Below, piece by piece: positions 6,008 through 6,017 of a stretch of 6,017 nt of DNA (positions are counted from its first letter, which is position 1; every line of letters begins with the position of its first letter). A model generated the notes under the pieces. It was not told where the DNA came from. It worked only from the letters and a program-made list of their open reading frames with translations, and did not search any database. Source of the DNA: Quisquiliibacterium sp. (GTDB lineage: Bacteria > Pseudomonadota > Gammaproteobacteria > Burkholderiales > Burkholderiaceae_E); assembly GCA_023257915.1 (NCBI GenBank), contig JALRBB010000256.1, forward strand, positions 1 through 6,017, read 5' to 3'. The position numbers and the translations under genes are program-made.

Positions 6008-6017
6008 CAGTGCGGCC

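Noticed and set aside
1..6017. CRISPR arrays, tRNA or rRNA genes, toxin-antitoxin or defence genes
   Set aside because: No regularly spaced repeats, cloverleaf-like segments or recognisable defence-protein motifs were found in any part of the window by reading. The space is filled by metabolic and transport genes.

Overview
The window looks like ordinary chromosomal DNA from a high-GC Gram-negative bacterium, most likely a beta- or gammaproteobacterium. This is inferred from the gene families, the GC-rich third codon positions and the close resemblance of QorA and TcdA to their E. coli counterparts. The first ~230 bases are the exception. They are about 43% GC (104 of 240 bases counted in 1-240), against 67% (40 of 60) in the next 60 bases, and they encode part of an unrelated SPFH/prohibitin-like protein. 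That fragment is joined out of frame to the tail of a short-chain dehydrogenase/reductase (SDR) gene whose first half is missing. Two broken genes plus a GC step at one point suggest a chimeric assembly or library junction; a natural deletion or insertion is the alternative.

Layout: (1) 1 to ~231, SPFH-family fragment, plus strand. (2) ~229-570, C-terminal part of an SDR reductase, plus strand. (3) 584-614, probable intrinsic terminator of kdgK on the minus strand. (4) 632-1546, kdgK, 2-keto-3-deoxygluconate kinase, minus strand. (5) 1547-1729, a divergent control region with a kdgK promoter candidate, a qorA -10 candidate, a 10-bp palindrome and three TTCCCGG repeats. (6) 1730-2698, qorA, and 2709-3533, tcdA, both plus strand and 10 bases apart, so probably one operon. 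(7) A convergent junction of only 16 bases with a bulged hairpin. (8) On the minus strand, a 513-residue protein of unknown function (4466-6007, possibly continuing past the window end) followed after 10 bases by an EamA/DMT-family transporter (3550-4455), probably co-transcribed.

The genes do not form one pathway. KdgK feeds 2-keto-3-deoxygluconate into the Entner-Doudoroff route, QorA is an NADPH-linked quinone/enone reductase, and TcdA cyclises the t6A modification of tRNA. The least understood part is the unknown protein paired with the transporter. It contains a Rossmann-like nucleotide-binding segment and a well-organised C-terminal half. I saw no CRISPR array, transposase, tRNA, rRNA or phage gene.
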